This document shows positions 9,830 through 17,746 of a DNA stretch of 64,000 nt, one piece after another. A model generated the notes under the pieces. The model saw nothing but the letters and a program-made list of their open reading frames with translations, made no database searches and had not been told where the DNA came from. Numbering within the stretch: the first letter of the stretch is position 1; each line of letters starts with the position of its first letter. The DNA is from Promethearchaeota archaeon (GTDB lineage: Archaea > Asgardarchaeota > Lokiarchaeia > Sigyniarchaeales > SOKP01): NCBI GenBank assembly GCA_016839765.1, contig JAEOTP010000043.1, positions 1 through 64,000 of the forward strand. Direction: 5' to 3'. A program made the position numbers and the translations under genes.

Positions 9830-10264
9830 ATGGCTAATCACGATCCTATTAATTCTTTATTGGATATTTTAGAAAAAGATGCGTCTCAATTTGTAAGAGT
9901 ATTAGATAGAATTATAAAGATTGGGGTAAAAATCTTCAATTCAACTGAAGAACTCCAAGAAGAATTGCTAGGATTTGATGATATTTACCAAACATACATT
10001 ACAGATATGGATTTCAATTACTGGCTCAAAGTTACTAATGGGAAAATTGAATATAAAAGGGGTGTCAATCCAGATGCTCCATTTAAGATGAATTATACAA
10101 AGGATATGATAATTAAGATTCTTAAAAGAGAAATTAGTGGAACTGATGCATTCATGAGAGGAGAGATTAATGTCGAAGGAAGCCTAACTCAAGGTTTAAG
10201 GTATATAAAACTATTTCGTACTTTTTTTAAATATGTACAAAATAGGAATAATTCTAGTAGTTAA
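9830..10264 (+). CDS. Divergent SCP2-like protein A
   Basis: 144 aa. The C-terminal half keeps the SCP2 pattern (APFKMNYTKDM, GTDAFMRGEINVEGSLTQGLRY), aligning with the DATSAYMAGDITVEG block of the twins at 8-9 kb, but most other positions have changed. The N-terminal helix carries KIFNSTEELQEELLGFDD, comparable with the EENEDLKEELEDMD helix of the twins. It is more basic at the C-terminus (FFKYVQNRNNSSS). Likely an older paralogue of the cluster with a different ligand or partner. ATG start; no clear ribosome-binding site. Function not known. Confidence 0.7.
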   Translation: MANHDPINSLLDILEKDASQFVRVLDRIIKIGVKIFNSTEELQEELLGFDDIYQTYITDMDFNYWLKVTNGKIEYKRGVNPDAPFKMNYTKDMIIKILKREISGTDAFMRGEINVEGSLTQGLRYIKLFRTFFKYVQNRNNSSS

Positions 10265-10384
10265 AAGATTCTTATCATCGCTATATTATATCGTAATATA
10301 TAGAACGAATTTTTAAATGATCATAAGTTAAATGATATTACAATCCCTAATATTAAAATTTAATCTGGAAGTTGACTTTAAGAT

Positions 10385-10825
10385 ATGACAACTGACACGA
10401 AAGTACTTTATTCAATGTTGCATACACTTGAATTAGCTGATGATGCATTTAAGACGAATATTGATAAATTAATTAACATAGGTATAAAGATCGCTAATAA
10501 ATCAAGAGATTTTCAGGATGAATTAAGATTATTTGGTGATATTCTTTTCCACCTTTATTTAAAAGATATCGATTTTAATATTTGGATTAATAATTCAGAT
10601 GGAAGTTTAGCATATAATACTAGTTTTTATGAGCCCGAATCTGAAAATACGAGGACAATTCATTTTATTCTTACTAAAAATATATTAAAAAAAATATTCA
10701 CTAAAGATTTGGATGCCGCAGAGGCTTATATGAAAGGTTTAATTGAATTTGAAGGAAGATTCTCGGATGCAATGATAGCAAAAAACATATTAAAGACTTA
10801 TTTTTACTATCTGGAACATATTTAA
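10385..10825 (+). CDS. Divergent SCP2-like protein B
   Basis: 146 aa, same domain layout as the gene 120 bp upstream: N-terminal helices, central strands (DIDFNIWINNSDGSLAY), then DAAEAYMKGLIEFEGRFSDAM, which is the SCP2 signature region. The central loop carries a 10-residue insertion compared with its neighbour. Probably co-inherited with the upstream gene as a tandem pair on the plus strand. A TATA-like run lies before the start, so it may have its own promoter. The family relation is clear; the ligand is not. Confidence 0.7.
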   Translation: MTTDTKVLYSMLHTLELADDAFKTNIDKLINIGIKIANKSRDFQDELRLFGDILFHLYLKDIDFNIWINNSDGSLAYNTSFYEPESENTRTIHFILTKNILKKIFTKDLDAAEAYMKGLIEFEGRFSDAMIAKNILKTYFYYLEHI

Positions 10826-10898
10826 TCAGTTTATTTCTGATTATAAAAAAATTTTTTAGAGATAGTATATGATAATATTCATAGATTCTTAATTTTTA

Positions 10899-11003
10899 GG
10901 GCCTATAATCTAGTCTGGATTTGATTTTCCATTCATGAAAATTGACAGAAAGGGTGCCCGGCTTCGGACTGGGATGTCGCAGGTTCAAATCCTGCTAGGC
11001 CCG
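10899..11003 (+). tRNA. tRNA-Arg (anticodon TCG) with a 30-nt insertion near position 25/26
   Basis: Acceptor GGGCCTA (10899-10905) pairs with TAGGCCC (10996-11002). D-stem ATC/GAT is 10908-10910 with 10923-10925. Anticodon stem CCCGG/CTGGG encloses CTTCGGA, anticodon TCG at 10964-10966. T-arm GCAGG-TTCAAAT-CCTGC. Between the D-stem end and the anticodon stem there are about 30 extra bases (10926-10955). Removing them leaves a normal 75-nt tRNA, so this looks like a non-canonically placed intron. The insertion contains TTTTC/GAAAA (10925-10929 with 10937-10941), a small hairpin. No CCA is encoded. Confidence 0.85.
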
Positions 11004-11019
11004 CTCTTTTATTACTCTT

Positions 11020-11127
11020 TTAAAAGGAAAGTACAATAAATATGTAAGCTAAATAAATATCTATAATTGAAACTATTAGACTAATTATACCGGCAATTAA
11101 AGCTATTATACCAAGTGTTTTACCCAT
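11020..11127 (-). CDS. Putative 35-aa hydrophobic membrane peptide
   Basis: A short minus-strand frame from ATG at 11125-11127 encodes one long hydrophobic helix beginning MGKTLGIIALIAGIISL. It resembles the beginning of the 97-aa membrane protein at 42588 (MGKALGVVALICSLSGI), which supports coding. It sits 17 bp downstream of tRNA-Arg on the opposite strand. It may be a single-span peptide or a truncated member of that family. No functional prediction is possible. Confidence 0.45.
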   Translation of the reverse strand: MGKTLGIIALIAGIISLIVSIIDIYLAYIFIVLSF

Positions 11128-11277
11128 ATTTATTTCTCTATGGATTTCTTTTTTTTTTAATTTAATAATTTATAGTGTTAGTAATAGAACTACTAATTTT
11201 CTTTTGAATCTAATAATCTATAAGGATTATACTTAAATGTTAAGCTGATCCAAAAAGTTATAAAAAAGATATGAAAA

Positions 11278-11457
11278 ATGCGTGTAATTATCGTTTATAA
11301 ATCTTCCAGCTCTTTTTTATGGTTGGTGTTCCGGAAAAAAGGGGTTCTAATCAATAATTTTCGATTAGATACAGGTAAAGAATCAGTTTTTCTATCATAT
11401 CCTGATTTTGAACCATATAGAAAAATTCTACTAAAAAACAAAAAGAGTAAGAGATAA
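11278..11457 (+). CDS. Possible 59-aa small protein
   Basis: Open frame with ATG at 11278, preceded by a TATA-like TTATAAAAAAG about 20 bp upstream, which would fit a leaderless or short-leader message. The translation (MRVIIVYKSSSSFLWLVF, then LDTGKESVFLSYPDFEPYRK) is not low complexity and ends in a Lys-rich tail. No homologue is recognised. Given the AT-rich background a chance frame of this length is possible, so this is tentative. Confidence 0.3.
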   Translation: MRVIIVYKSSSSFLWLVFRKKGVLINNFRLDTGKESVFLSYPDFEPYRKILLKNKKSKR

Positions 11458-11522
11458 TTTATGAAACTCAACTACTAATTCTTATAAAATAATAGGAAAA
11501 AAAGTTTATAACAAAAGAAATA

Positions 11523-11544
11523 TTGAGATTTTCTAAAATCTCAA
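11523..11544. terminator. 10-bp stem hairpin, possible terminator
   Basis: Perfect inverted repeat TTGAGATTTT-CT-AAAATCTCAA. It covers the last codons of the minus-strand frameshifted gene that ends at 11533 and is followed on the plus strand by a T-rich stretch. A two-base loop is tight, so the folded form would have a slightly shorter stem. It may instead be incidental to the coding sequence. Confidence 0.35.
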
Positions 11545-11831
11545 TTTTATTTCCAAATGAGATTTGAACTTACTATTTAAATCCTTTCCTAACAATAATT
11601 CCCAAAATTGCTCAATTATTTCTCCAACGTCAGAATAATATTGGAGATTTAGCCTCTCTTCTGAATTGTGAGACTTTGAATTATAAAAATTATAAAGATT
11701 TTCAATAAAATCAGAATATTCTTTTGAATTGAGTAGGTTATTTATAAAATCTATAGAATTTAATTGAATTTTTTCTTTTTTCTAAATTGGCTTATATAAT
11801 GTTCTAAATTGAAATCTATCATTTGTTCCAT
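11533..11831 (-). pseudogene. About 100-aa gene split by a -1 frameshift at an A-rich run
   Basis: From ATG at 11829-11831 the minus strand encodes MEQMIDFNLEHYISQFRKKK and then meets a stop. Shifting by -1 within the A6-G-A6 run (plus-strand T runs 11769-11774 and 11776-11781) opens a second coding-looking stretch, ending at the stop codon 11533-11535 (NNLLNSKEYSDFIENLYNF, DVGEIIEQFWELLLGKDL). The run contains A AAA AAG in the starting frame, the classical bacterial -1 slippery heptamer. Options are a recent indel, a sequencing or assembly error in the homopolymer, or programmed frameshifting. The protein itself is not recognised; it looks helical. Confidence 0.4.
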
Positions 11832-12155
11832 ATAAATATCCCCTGTTTTAGATTATTTTTAATTAATGAGTTTTTTATAACAAATAATGAAAAATAAGAA
11901 AATTATATAAAATTAATTTTCCTTTAAATATACGATTTCCTATTATGTACGGGTGAAACAGAATAGAAATAATATTTAAATATTTAAATTCAATTAAAAT
12001 TTTAAACAATTAATAAAAAGTGATTAACACAAATCATTTTGATTTTTTGTACACAAATAGATATTATTAACACAAAAGTTTATAAATATGAATATGATAT
12101 TTATTTGTTAGCAAACAAAAAAAATTATTTACACAATAATAATCCTTAAAAAATT
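11832..12155. promoter_or_regulatory. Upstream region with repeated TTAACACAAA and TATA box
   Basis: No gene is seen in these 324 bp. Two exact copies of TTAACACAAA lie at 12024-12033 and 12067-12076, 43 bp apart, with related TACACAAA and TTACACAA runs nearby. A good archaeal TATA-like element TTTATAAATA is at 12079-12088, 68 bp before the ATG of the longin-like gene. The repeats directly upstream of the TATA box could be activator sites; this is inference only. Confidence 0.35.
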
Positions 12156-12956
12156 ATGATTGTTGTAGAAAGCTCCATTCCCGAAATAATTGAGAGTTAT
12201 CATCCTCTAGAAATGTTGGGGTTAGGCTTGGTATCTATAAAATTGAGAAATCATAATGTAATTTTTCGCAAAGGGATTGGAACCCCTCTCCTAAATAAAT
12301 TGATTAAAGTTTATAAAAAACAGATCATTGAAATAAAAGAAGGTAAAATTATCGAATTGGTAGGTAGTTTTACTGTTTATATTCACTTTTATGAATTAGA
12401 AAGAGAAATTGTTGCCATTTTCTATGTGAACGAAAAGGATAAATTAATAAAATATGAGGAGTTATGTTCAATTTCTAATATATTGTTGAGATGTTATTGT
12501 TCTAATGTTTCAGATTTAGAACTGAATCGTATTTGTAATAAAATAATCCCCTGTGTTAAAGGAATTTCTGCTCTATTTATTGTTTATAGTTCTGGACACG
12601 CTTTATTTGCAAAAGTTAATAAAGACAAGAAGTTCCTAGCAAAAAATTATATCCAAGTTAGTGGATTTATTTCAGCAATTTTAGCATTCTCGAAAGAAGT
12701 AATAGGAAAAGAATCAGGAGAAAGTCTACAAGCAATTAATTTTGAAAATGAAAAGTTTTTTGTCCACTTAAGAGGTGATATTATATTTGCATATCTTATT
12801 GATAAAAAAAATGAGCCAAAAAATCTTGAAAGATTCATACATTTAATCGCAGATGAATTTATAGAAAGATTTGATGATAATTTAAAAGATTTTCATGGTG
12901 ATGTTACCCCTTTTAGTGAGTTCGAAAGAATTGTTGATAACTACTTATTAATTTAA
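12156..12956 (+). CDS. Longin/Roadblock-like protein, 266 aa
   Basis: Predicted soluble alpha/beta protein. Residues about 135-225 (GISALFIVYSSGHALFAK, then LRGDIIFAYLIDKK) have the strand-helix rhythm of a longin or Roadblock domain, and residues about 1-110 may be a second, more diverged copy. The C-terminal helix is acidic (EFIERFDDNLKDFHGD). Asgard genomes carry many longin and Roadblock proteins thought to serve small GTPases, and the next gene is a clear Roadblock-type protein. No GTPase is encoded nearby. Assignment is by pattern, not by a diagnostic motif. A TATA box is at 12079-12088. Confidence 0.5.
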   Translation: MIVVESSIPEIIESYHPLEMLGLGLVSIKLRNHNVIFRKGIGTPLLNKLIKVYKKQIIEIKEGKIIELVGSFTVYIHFYELEREIVAIFYVNEKDKLIKYEELCSISNILLRCYCSNVSDLELNRICNKIIPCVKGISALFIVYSSGHALFAKVNKDKKFLAKNYIQVSGFISAILAFSKEVIGKESGESLQAINFENEKFFVHLRGDIIFAYLIDKKNEPKNLERFIHLIADEFIERFDDNLKDFHGDVTPFSEFERIVDNYLLI

Positions 12957-13076
12957 AAGTATTTCATTTCCAAAGCTCAAATTAAAATGATATAGTTTAA
13001 CCTATGTATAGATTTTATTGCTTAGATGTTTTTTTAGCAAAAATATATAAGGTTCTGAGATATAAATTATATAGTT

Positions 13077-13433
13077 ATGACGGTTTTAATAGATTTGGAC
13101 TTAATTTTAAAGAATCTAATAAGTGAGTTAGGATCGTCAGTCTATTTTATTCTAATCTCCTCAGAAAATGGAGCTGTTATAAAATCGTATATAAATGAGG
13201 AAGAATTCAATAAAGCTTCAATATCACTGAATATATCACAACTTTATGAGCTAGCTGAAGAGACCGCTGAATCAATCGGCTTACACAATCCAGATTTTAA
13301 TATTATTCACTCAGATAATTATTACATTTTATCAATTAAAATTCTTGAAAAATTAATAATACTCTTAACTGTAGATCAAATAAGAGTTAAAGAAGTGTTT
13401 AGGATAATTAATAATTCGATAAATCCTCCATAA
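13077..13433 (+). CDS. Roadblock/LC7-domain protein
   Basis: 118 aa, the size of a single Roadblock/LC7 domain. Long N-terminal helix (LDLILKNLISELGSSV), central strand pair with the turn ISSENGAVIKS, a middle helix (QLYELAEETAESIGL), and C-terminal strands YYILSIKILEKLIILLTV. In bacteria (MglB) and eukaryotes (Ragulator, dynein light chain) such domains dimerise and regulate Ras-like GTPases; Asgard genomes are rich in them. It follows the longin-like gene by 120 bp on the same strand. The partner is not identifiable here. Confidence 0.7.
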   Translation: MTVLIDLDLILKNLISELGSSVYFILISSENGAVIKSYINEEEFNKASISLNISQLYELAEETAESIGLHNPDFNIIHSDNYYILSIKILEKLIILLTVDQIRVKEVFRIINNSINPP

Positions 13434-13716
13434 CGAGCTTTCTCTTTTCCTTTCATGAGTAAGATAAAAAAGTAGAAAAAAATATGAATATTTATTACAA
13501 ATAAGTTTTTGGTATAGGGATTTATTATAATGGCGGAGTAAAAAAGTTTCACAACTTGTATACCTGTCGCATTAATAATTTAATTATCTTTATTTATATT
13601 TTAATCTTCATGGATTATTTTTTCTTTTTTTCTTAATCAATAATGCAAAAATTGGACTCTTGAAAAAATATATACTTTTGAACTTTTTATAAATCAAAAC
13701 AATTATAAAAACTATA

Positions 13717-14217
13717 ATGAAGTATTCTCAAAACCAATATAATCAAGGATTTTCAATTTGTGCCTTAATAATCGCAGGAGTGTTTTTTTATTGGGGAATT
13801 AGTGCATTTCTTAATATTGTCTGGCATTTTGGATTCAATTGGATGGGTTTTGTTTGGTTTGGTCTTGGAGCAGCAATTCTGGGCAGCCAAATAGCAGCAT
13901 TAGTTAATAGAAGTAAATTAAGAAATATAGTATTACAGGAACATCGTCATAATCCAAATATCTCTGTTGAGGAGATTAGTGCTAATACTGGAATATCAGT
14001 TAGAGATGTGAGAGCGATAATTTTAGATTTAAAAGCTAATGGAATGTTAAGAGGTCAATTTTCATCTTCCACTGGAGAAGCTAAATCAATGGAAGTAGTT
14101 CCAAAATTAGACAAAGAACTGGTTACTCAAGAAAAAAGTAGGTATTGCTCAAATTGTGGTACTCCGATTGAAAGTGAAAACGCAGCATTCTGTGCCTATT
14201 GTGGCTCTAAATTATAA
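13717..14217 (+). CDS. Membrane-anchored winged-helix/zinc-ribbon protein
   Basis: 166 aa. Two transmembrane helices (about residues 12-32 and 37-60) are followed by a cytoplasmic helix-turn-helix-like segment (NPNISVEEISANTGISVRDVRAIILDLKANGML) and a C-terminal zinc ribbon with two C-x2-C knuckles (YCSNCGTP and FCAYCGSK). The combination suggests a membrane-tethered regulator or adaptor; proteins that join two N-terminal spans to a DNA-binding-like domain and a zinc ribbon are common in archaea but mostly uncharacterised. TATA-like sequence upstream. It stands alone between the Roadblock gene and the sugar symporter. Confidence 0.7.
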   Translation: MKYSQNQYNQGFSICALIIAGVFFYWGISAFLNIVWHFGFNWMGFVWFGLGAAILGSQIAALVNRSKLRNIVLQEHRHNPNISVEEISANTGISVRDVRAIILDLKANGMLRGQFSSSTGEAKSMEVVPKLDKELVTQEKSRYCSNCGTPIESENAAFCAYCGSKL

Positions 14218-14391
14218 TTTTTTTATGAGTTTTTTTTATTTTCTATTATATGTGAAAGCTGCGGGTTATACTAGATTTACATACTCGTAAATATCATTAG
14301 AGATTAAATAAAACTTTGCTAATTGAATTTTTGATATAGTGTTTTAAATTTTAAAATGAAAATATATAAAAAAAGAATTATAATTTATTTT

Positions 14392-15795
14392 TTATATGGA
14401 GCCTAGCTTCTTTTTATGCAACTCAGTCAACTTCTTTCGATTTTCAGCCAATTTTGCCCCTTTAATTGGATAAAAGTATAAACCGATAAAGGAAAGTACT
14501 AAAACTATTGCAGGATATATACCCATAAGTACTCTTAGGCCCACGATAACATCAACTCCCGGATTTGGTGTATAATTATACCAATCAGTTGATGTAAATA
14601 CAATCCCAATAATAACGAAATTTAGAATCATTGATAACCTAATTAGGAAGTTAAGAACTGCATAATAAATACCAGATCGTCGCACTCCGTATGTGATTTC
14701 ATCCTCATCGATTATTTCTGCAATACACTGATCATAAAAATATAAACCACCCCCTAAACCGAATCCCATAAATATCATAAAAATTAGTGCCATTGGAAAA
14801 GTATTTGAAAAAGCAAAAAATAATACTGTTACTATCCATACGGCAGTTCCTATCAACCCACTCATTCTAGCTCCTTTCTTAACTCTAATAATTTCCCATA
14901 ATGGTGTAGATAAAGCAGCAACAAGAAGATTAACTAATAGCAGTATCCCAATTAATTCAGCATCTGTAATACCAACTGCATAAGTAAAAAATAGTGGTGC
15001 TAATGTTGGTAGAATATTAATTACAAGCCAGGTACCTAAAGCTGGGAATAAAAACCACTGAAAAGATTTGTGCTTGAGTGTAAATTTTAGGGTTTTTATG
15101 AAAGGCATAGCAGTTTCTGCATCTTTTGAAATATGTTTGGGGTCCTTGACACCCCATTTCAATATTAGAAAGTAAAAAATAAATATGATGATTGCTGCTA
15201 CAATTCCAACAATTAGATATTGAGTTAATGTTGTGTTAACGTTTGCAGGATTACTATTTGTTATATCTTCAATAATAAATGTGGGAAATGCCAAAGCAAA
15301 CGCTGTAGCAATTAAAACAAACATGATACGAATTCTACCAGTTGAACTACGTACTTTCATATCAACAAACATTTCAGAAAAAAGAGCGTTATAATTCAAG
15401 TTGAATGCTGTATATACAATATCAAAAAGGATGAGGATTATCATAAAGTAGATGAAAACTGATTGATTCACATTATAAGTAGATGGGGGAGTAAATAGTA
15501 GGATCATTAAAATTCCAAGTGGTATAGTAGCACCTATCATCCATGGAATCCGACGTCCCCACCTGCTTTTAGTCCTATCAGAAAGATATCCGATTAAAGG
15601 ATCATTAATAGCATTCCATAATGCCCAGAATATAAAACCTAGTGTCATTATGGGGGTAGGTATTCCCACAACAGCAAAATAAAAAGTAAAAATTAGAAAA
15701 GTAAATGTGTTTAACGCCATATTATCTCCAACTTCGCCGCATGCAAACGCAAGTCTCCTACCTAAAGACATTTTTCGAGGTTTTTCCTCATTCAT
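14392..15795 (-). CDS. GPH-family (MFS) sugar:cation symporter
   Basis: 467 aa with about 12 predicted membrane helices. The start has the family hallmark FACGEVGDNMA and the loop between helices 2 and 3 shows NDPLIGYLSDRTKSRWGRRIPWM, typical of glycoside-pentoside-hexuronide:cation symporters (MelB/XylP/UidB group). It would import a glycoside, pentose or uronide with a cation. The divergent gene at 15957 is a zinc dehydrogenase, so the pair may form a sugar or polyol utilisation unit, with a shared intergenic region of about 160 bp. Substrate cannot be told from sequence. Confidence 0.85.
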   Translation of the reverse strand: MNEEKPRKMSLGRRLAFACGEVGDNMALNTFTFLIFTFYFAVVGIPTPIMTLGFIFWALWNAINDPLIGYLSDRTKSRWGRRIPWMIGATIPLGILMILLFTPPSTYNVNQSVFIYFMIILILFDIVYTAFNLNYNALFSEMFVDMKVRSSTGRIRIMFVLIATAFALAFPTFIIEDITNSNPANVNTTLTQYLIVGIVAAIIIFIFYFLILKWGVKDPKHISKDAETAMPFIKTLKFTLKHKSFQWFLFPALGTWLVINILPTLAPLFFTYAVGITDAELIGILLLVNLLVAALSTPLWEIIRVKKGARMSGLIGTAVWIVTVLFFAFSNTFPMALIFMIFMGFGLGGGLYFYDQCIAEIIDEDEITYGVRRSGIYYAVLNFLIRLSMILNFVIIGIVFTSTDWYNYTPNPGVDVIVGLRVLMGIYPAIVLVLSFIGLYFYPIKGAKLAENRKKLTELHKKKLGSI

Positions 15796-15956
15796 ATAAT
15801 CAACTTTTTTTAAAATTTTTATCTATTAAAACAGATTGTTTTTTTAGTTTTAAAAATTAAAAACAAATGTGATTTACTATTTGTTATTCCACTTTAAAAA
15901 ACTTTCTAAAAATAAAAATTTGGCAATAATGCTAATTTTAACAGAGAGGTGAATAA

Positions 15957-17006
15957 ATGGAAAAAATGCTAGCAGCTGTATTTCATGAAAATGAAAGTGG
16001 CGGTGGTGAAGTCAAGTTAGAAGAAGTAGTTATACCAATAATTATGAAAAATGATCAGATTCTTATTGAAGTAAAAGCATGTGGTATCTGTGGTACTGAT
16101 TTAAAGATTATTGAGGGCGGACATCCTGCTAATGATAATACTATTATAGGACATGAATTCGGTGGAGTAATCAAAGAAATAGGTAAAGATGTAAAAGATT
16201 TAGAAATTGGTGATAATGTAGTAATTGATCCGAATGAAAAATGTGGTTATTGCATTAATTGTAGAAGAGGTTTTTCAAATCTTTGTGATTTTATGGCTTT
16301 AGGTACGACCTTCGGTATTTTTCAGAATGGTGGATTCGCAAAATATTGTATTATCCCAAAGAGTGCGGCCTTTAAACTTCCTGATAATATAGACATGAAT
16401 GCTGCTGCATTAATAGAACCATTATCTTGCGCGGTGCACTGTCATAATATAGCCAATGTTAGAGAATCTGATAATGTGGTAATAATTGGAGCTGGACCTA
16501 TGGGATTGATTATAGAATCTGTAATTAGAAAACATCCAATAAAGAATTTAATTTGCGTTGAATTAAATGATTGGCGTAGAGAAAAAGCTATGGACCTAGG
16601 TGCCGATTTTGTAATAAATCCTAACTCTCAAAATGTCAAAAAGGAAATTATGAGAATTACTAATGAAAACGGAGCAGATGTTATTATCGACGCAGTTGGG
16701 CTTTCAGAAACTTTCGAAATGGGATTAAGTATGTGGGCTCCAGGCGCTAGATTAGTATGTTTTGGACAGGATTATCGTGCTGAAGCTAAAATAAAACCTA
16801 ATGATATTGTAAGATATCAAAGAAAAATTTTAGGCTCTTATATAGGTTATGCTGAGGATTTTTTAGATGCTATTGAATTAATCAATAATAAAGTTATTGA
16901 GATTGAAAAATTAATAACTAAAATAATACCCCTAAACCAATTGATTACAACTGGTTTTCATCTAATGAAAGAGCGAAAATGTGTTAAAATAATCGTCAAT
17001 CCTTAA
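15957..17006 (+). CDS. Zinc-dependent medium-chain dehydrogenase
   Basis: 349-aa MDR-family enzyme. Catalytic zinc ligands are in CGICGTDLK and the GHEFGGVI motif; structural zinc cysteines are in EKCGYCINCRRGFSNLC. The Rossmann fold reads VVIIGAGPMGL, followed by CVELNDWRREKAMDLGAD; the acidic ELN end suggests NAD(H). It belongs with sorbitol, threonine and glucose dehydrogenase relatives; substrate is open. A strong ribosome-binding site GAGAGGTG precedes the ATG at 15957, one of few such sites in the window. It is divergent from the GPH symporter gene, suggesting joint polyol or sugar oxidation. Confidence 0.85.
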   Translation: MEKMLAAVFHENESGGGEVKLEEVVIPIIMKNDQILIEVKACGICGTDLKIIEGGHPANDNTIIGHEFGGVIKEIGKDVKDLEIGDNVVIDPNEKCGYCINCRRGFSNLCDFMALGTTFGIFQNGGFAKYCIIPKSAAFKLPDNIDMNAAALIEPLSCAVHCHNIANVRESDNVVIIGAGPMGLIIESVIRKHPIKNLICVELNDWRREKAMDLGADFVINPNSQNVKKEIMRITNENGADVIIDAVGLSETFEMGLSMWAPGARLVCFGQDYRAEAKIKPNDIVRYQRKILGSYIGYAEDFLDAIELINNKVIEIEKLITKIIPLNQLITTGFHLMKERKCVKIIVNP

Positions 17007-17093
17007 TATAGTTCTAAATTTAAACTTTTTATTGAAACAAGAATTATTAAAAAACAAGAAGTTAATATTTTAAAATCCTTAGTTTGAATTTTT

Positions 17094-17639
17094 ATGTCTT
17101 ATGATATTTCTGCTTTGAAAGTTTTAATCAAAAAAATTTTTCCACCTAAAGAATCCGTATATATAGTTGATTCTAATGGCGATGGAATCATGGATTCTAT
17201 TGTTATAAAAGCATTAAATGTATTTATGCCAATTGAAATCCCAGAAAAAATTGAGATCGGAGGCTTTAATACTGAAAATTTTGATCTCTCTAATTTTGAT
17301 TTATCTGAATACGGAAAGCTTTATCTCGATGATAATCCTATCCATATTTCGAAAAAAGATTTTGATATTGAAAAATTAAAAGAACGCTTTTTAATATATC
17401 ATAAAGGTGAAAAATTCAGAATAGATGATTTAATAAGTGGGAAATTAGCAGGAAGATTGATTGCATTAGGAGATAGCATAAATATTCTTATAAAAATAGA
17501 TAAAGACGCAATAAAAAAATTTTCAGAAGGTAAACATAAACTTACAATTGAATCGGAATTAATACCAAAATTAGAATTTTATTTTGAATTAACCAAAAAG
17601 AATCTGGATAAAAAATTAGAAGATATTATTTCTTTCTGA
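17094..17639 (+). CDS. Hypothetical protein with one EF-hand-like loop
   Basis: 181 aa, not recognised. Near the N-terminus is DSNGDGIMDSI, which matches a dockerin/EF-hand calcium loop (D-x-N-x-D-G-x-x-D), but only one such loop is present and no cohesin partner is seen. The middle is rich in Asn-Phe-Asp repeats (NFDLSNFDLSEYG), then helices and strands at the C-terminus. No signal peptide or membrane span. It could be a lineage-specific protein with a calcium-stabilised loop. ATG start, unlinked to the preceding dehydrogenase by about 90 bp. Confidence 0.5.
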   Translation: MSYDISALKVLIKKIFPPKESVYIVDSNGDGIMDSIVIKALNVFMPIEIPEKIEIGGFNTENFDLSNFDLSEYGKLYLDDNPIHISKKDFDIEKLKERFLIYHKGEKFRIDDLISGKLAGRLIALGDSINILIKIDKDAIKKFSEGKHKLTIESELIPKLEFYFELTKKNLDKKLEDIISF

Positions 17640-17746
17640 TTAATTAAGATTTTGGATTTTGTTTTTATTTCGCACTATTCAAATTTTTCTATTTATTAAA
17701 GGAGTTTTTATTTCTCAATCTAAAATATTTATTGAGGAGATATAAA

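Noticed and set aside
17094-17639. Dockerin module of a cellulosome-like system
   Set aside because: A single calcium-loop motif; no second repeat, no cohesin and no signal peptide.
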